The translations under genes and the position numbers were made by a program. This document shows positions 6,618-7,305 of a stretch of 7,305 nt of DNA, one piece after another (positions within the stretch are counted from its first letter, which is position 1; the number at the start of each line of letters is the position of its first letter). Source of the DNA: an uncultured Dietzia sp. Its GTDB lineage: Bacteria; Actinomycetota; Actinomycetes; Mycobacteriales; Mycobacteriaceae. The stretch lies in contig CAMNYG010000056.1 in assembly GCA_946570335.1 (NCBI GenBank), positions 1 through 7,305 on the forward strand, read 5' to 3'. The notes below the pieces were generated by a model. The model was given only the letters and a program-made list of their open reading frames with translations. It was not told the DNA's origin and did no database searches.

Positions 6618-7004
6618 TCAGGCGGCGAGTACGGGCTCGGAGAAGGTGCCCGGAGGCGAGACCTCCAGCGCCGCCCGGATGAGGATCTCGCCGAGCGACA
6701 CGTCCAGGGCATCCGAGATCGAGGCGAGCAGTTCGCTCGACGCCTCCTTGCGACCACGCTCGATCTCCGAGAGGTAGCCGGGGCTGACCCGTGCCGTATC
6801 CGCGACATCACGCAGCGTCCGACCGGATTCCCCTCGGAGTCCGCGCAACACCGTTCCCAGGGTCTCGCGCAGCAGCGGCGGGCCGCCGGGCTGGTCGGGA
6901 CGGGGGATCGTGGTCATCTGGATGTTCGGCATCACCGGGTACAACGCCTCGTCCCCGGAATTCGTTCCCGACGTCGTCGTCGTGATCTCCATACCACCGT
7001 TCAT
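6618..7004 (-). CDS. clgR: XRE-family regulator ClgR (clp gene regulator)
   Basis: A helix-turn-helix transcriptional activator of clp protease genes and, in M. tuberculosis, of the psp operon. With the ATG at 7002-7004 the protein is 128 residues. An N-terminal extension rich in Thr, Gly and Pro (1-43) precedes the XRE domain (about 45-108), whose recognition segment [19 protein letters not shown] (73-91) is the family signature. The start is chosen because ATG overlaps the cinA stop as ATGA and GGGAG (7014-7018) lies 9 bases upstream; the frame stays open further up to 7247, but that part only shadows cinA. Internal Met25 and Met30 lack ribosome-binding sites but would give lengths nearer the 112 residues of Rv2745c. 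The C-terminus ends VLAA, resembling the ssrA tag and the degrons by which Clp protease removes ClgR in other actinobacteria, which would set up feedback control. Confidence 0.94.
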   Translation of the reverse strand: MNGGMEITTTTSGTNSGDEALYPVMPNIQMTTIPRPDQPGGPPLLRETLGTVLRGLRGESGRTLRDVADTARVSPGYLSEIERGRKEASSELLASISDALDVSLGEILIRAALEVSPPGTFSEPVLAA

Positions 7005-7305
7005 CGCCCCGGTCTCCCTTCCGACTCGCCCTCGTCGCCGGTCCTCGCCACCTCGGTCACCATCTCCATCGCGGCGACGCACGCACCCACCCGGATTTGG
7101 CTGCGGTCCCCCACCAGCGCCAGGCGTTCCGACCACGGCGGGCGACCCGGGACACTCACCCCCACATACACCGTGCCGACCGGCCGGCCCTCCTGCTCTT
7201 CCGGGCCGGCCACTCCGGTCAGCCCGATCCCGACACTCGCCCCACACCGGACCGCCGCACCGGCGGCGAGCGCCCGTGCGGTCTCTGCCGACACCGCGCC
7301 GAAGC
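7001..7305 (-). CDS. cinA: CinA family protein, C-terminal PncC-type amidohydrolase domain, 5' truncated
   Basis: One hundred C-terminal residues are visible; the frame is open to the right edge ([16 protein letters not shown]), so the start is outside. The sequence fits the CinA C-terminal/PncC domain, which deamidates nicotinamide mononucleotide in pyridine nucleotide recycling. It shows [14 protein letters not shown], the hallmark TGVAGP (visible 29-34) followed by [10 protein letters not shown] (40-49), and a helical end. About 60 domain residues are missing, including much of the active site, so catalytic residues cannot be checked; the short actinobacterial single-domain form and the longer two-domain CinA cannot be told apart here. 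The TGA stop at 7001-7003 overlaps the clgR ATG. A GTG at 7292-7294 is an internal valine, not the start. The cinA-clgR pairing is common in actinobacteria, usually with pgsA upstream. Confidence 0.92.
   Translation of the reverse strand, partial: FGAVSAETARALAAGAAVRCGASVGIGLTGVAGPEEQEGRPVGTVYVGVSVPGRPPWSERLALVGDRSQIRVGACVAAMEMVTEVARTGDEGESEGRPGR
7014..7022 (-). promoter_or_regulatory. Ribosome-binding site for clgR inside cinA
   Basis: GGAAGGGAG on the minus strand lies within the last codons of cinA, with GGGAG 9 bases before the ATG of the ATGA junction. It decides the 128-residue start for ClgR and implies translational coupling to cinA. Confidence 0.7.

Noticed and set aside
7005..7247. 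Upstream extension of the clgR frame to a 209-residue protein
   Set aside because: This part overlaps cinA in another frame and reads Gly/Arg-rich nonsense; the ATGA junction with a ribosome-binding site gives a better start.
1..7305. Hidden mobile element, CRISPR array, toxin-antitoxin pair or defence system
   Set aside because: All substantial coding space is explained by conserved core genes in conserved order, base composition looks even, and no repeats or transposase/integrase-like sequences were seen.

Overview
The window is G+C-rich actinobacterial chromosome (codon third positions are almost always G or C; GTG starts are frequent). Gene content and order match the recA neighbourhood of Mycobacteriales: in Mycobacterium tuberculosis the same block runs Rv2731 (DUF349), Rv2732c, miaB, recX, recA, DUF3046, 35-kDa antigen/PspA, clgR. 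The absence of a recA intein, of the PspM/PspN genes and of Rv2734/Rv2735c, together with a cinA gene fused by overlap to clgR, argues against Mycobacterium itself. A related genus such as Dietzia, Gordonia or Rhodococcus is likely, but I cannot name it with confidence.

Layout. At the left end a plus-strand DUF349 coiled-coil gene, cut by the window edge, ends at 1247 and is followed by a strong intrinsic terminator (1267-1300). Everything else is on the minus strand, read right to left: cinA (cut by the right edge), clgR, pspA, a DUF3046 gene, then a 225-base regulatory region, then recA, recX, miaB and a four-helix membrane protein gene that converges on the DUF349 gene.

Two functional blocks are visible. 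The first is envelope stress and proteolysis: cinA overlaps clgR by ATGA, and clgR is followed after 99 bases by pspA. ClgR activates Clp protease genes and, in M. tuberculosis, pspA; PspA protects the membrane. A GTTC-N9-GAAC element in the clgR-pspA gap is a candidate ClgR operator. The second is DNA damage: recA, recX, miaB and the membrane protein gene are packed with gaps of 5 and 14 bases and one overlap, so they are probably one transcript. Upstream of recA I read two candidate DNA-damage promoters: a distal one with a LexA/SOS box (GAAC-N4-GTTC) inside its spacer, and a proximal one resembling the LexA-independent RecA-NDp (PafBC) promoter. This mirrors the two-promoter arrangement known for mycobacterial recA.

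I found no mobile element, CRISPR array, RNA gene or wholly unknown system. The region is mostly conserved core genome; the points worth a second look are regulatory sites, gene-junction architecture, the altered psp locus and the glutamine-rich PspA tail.
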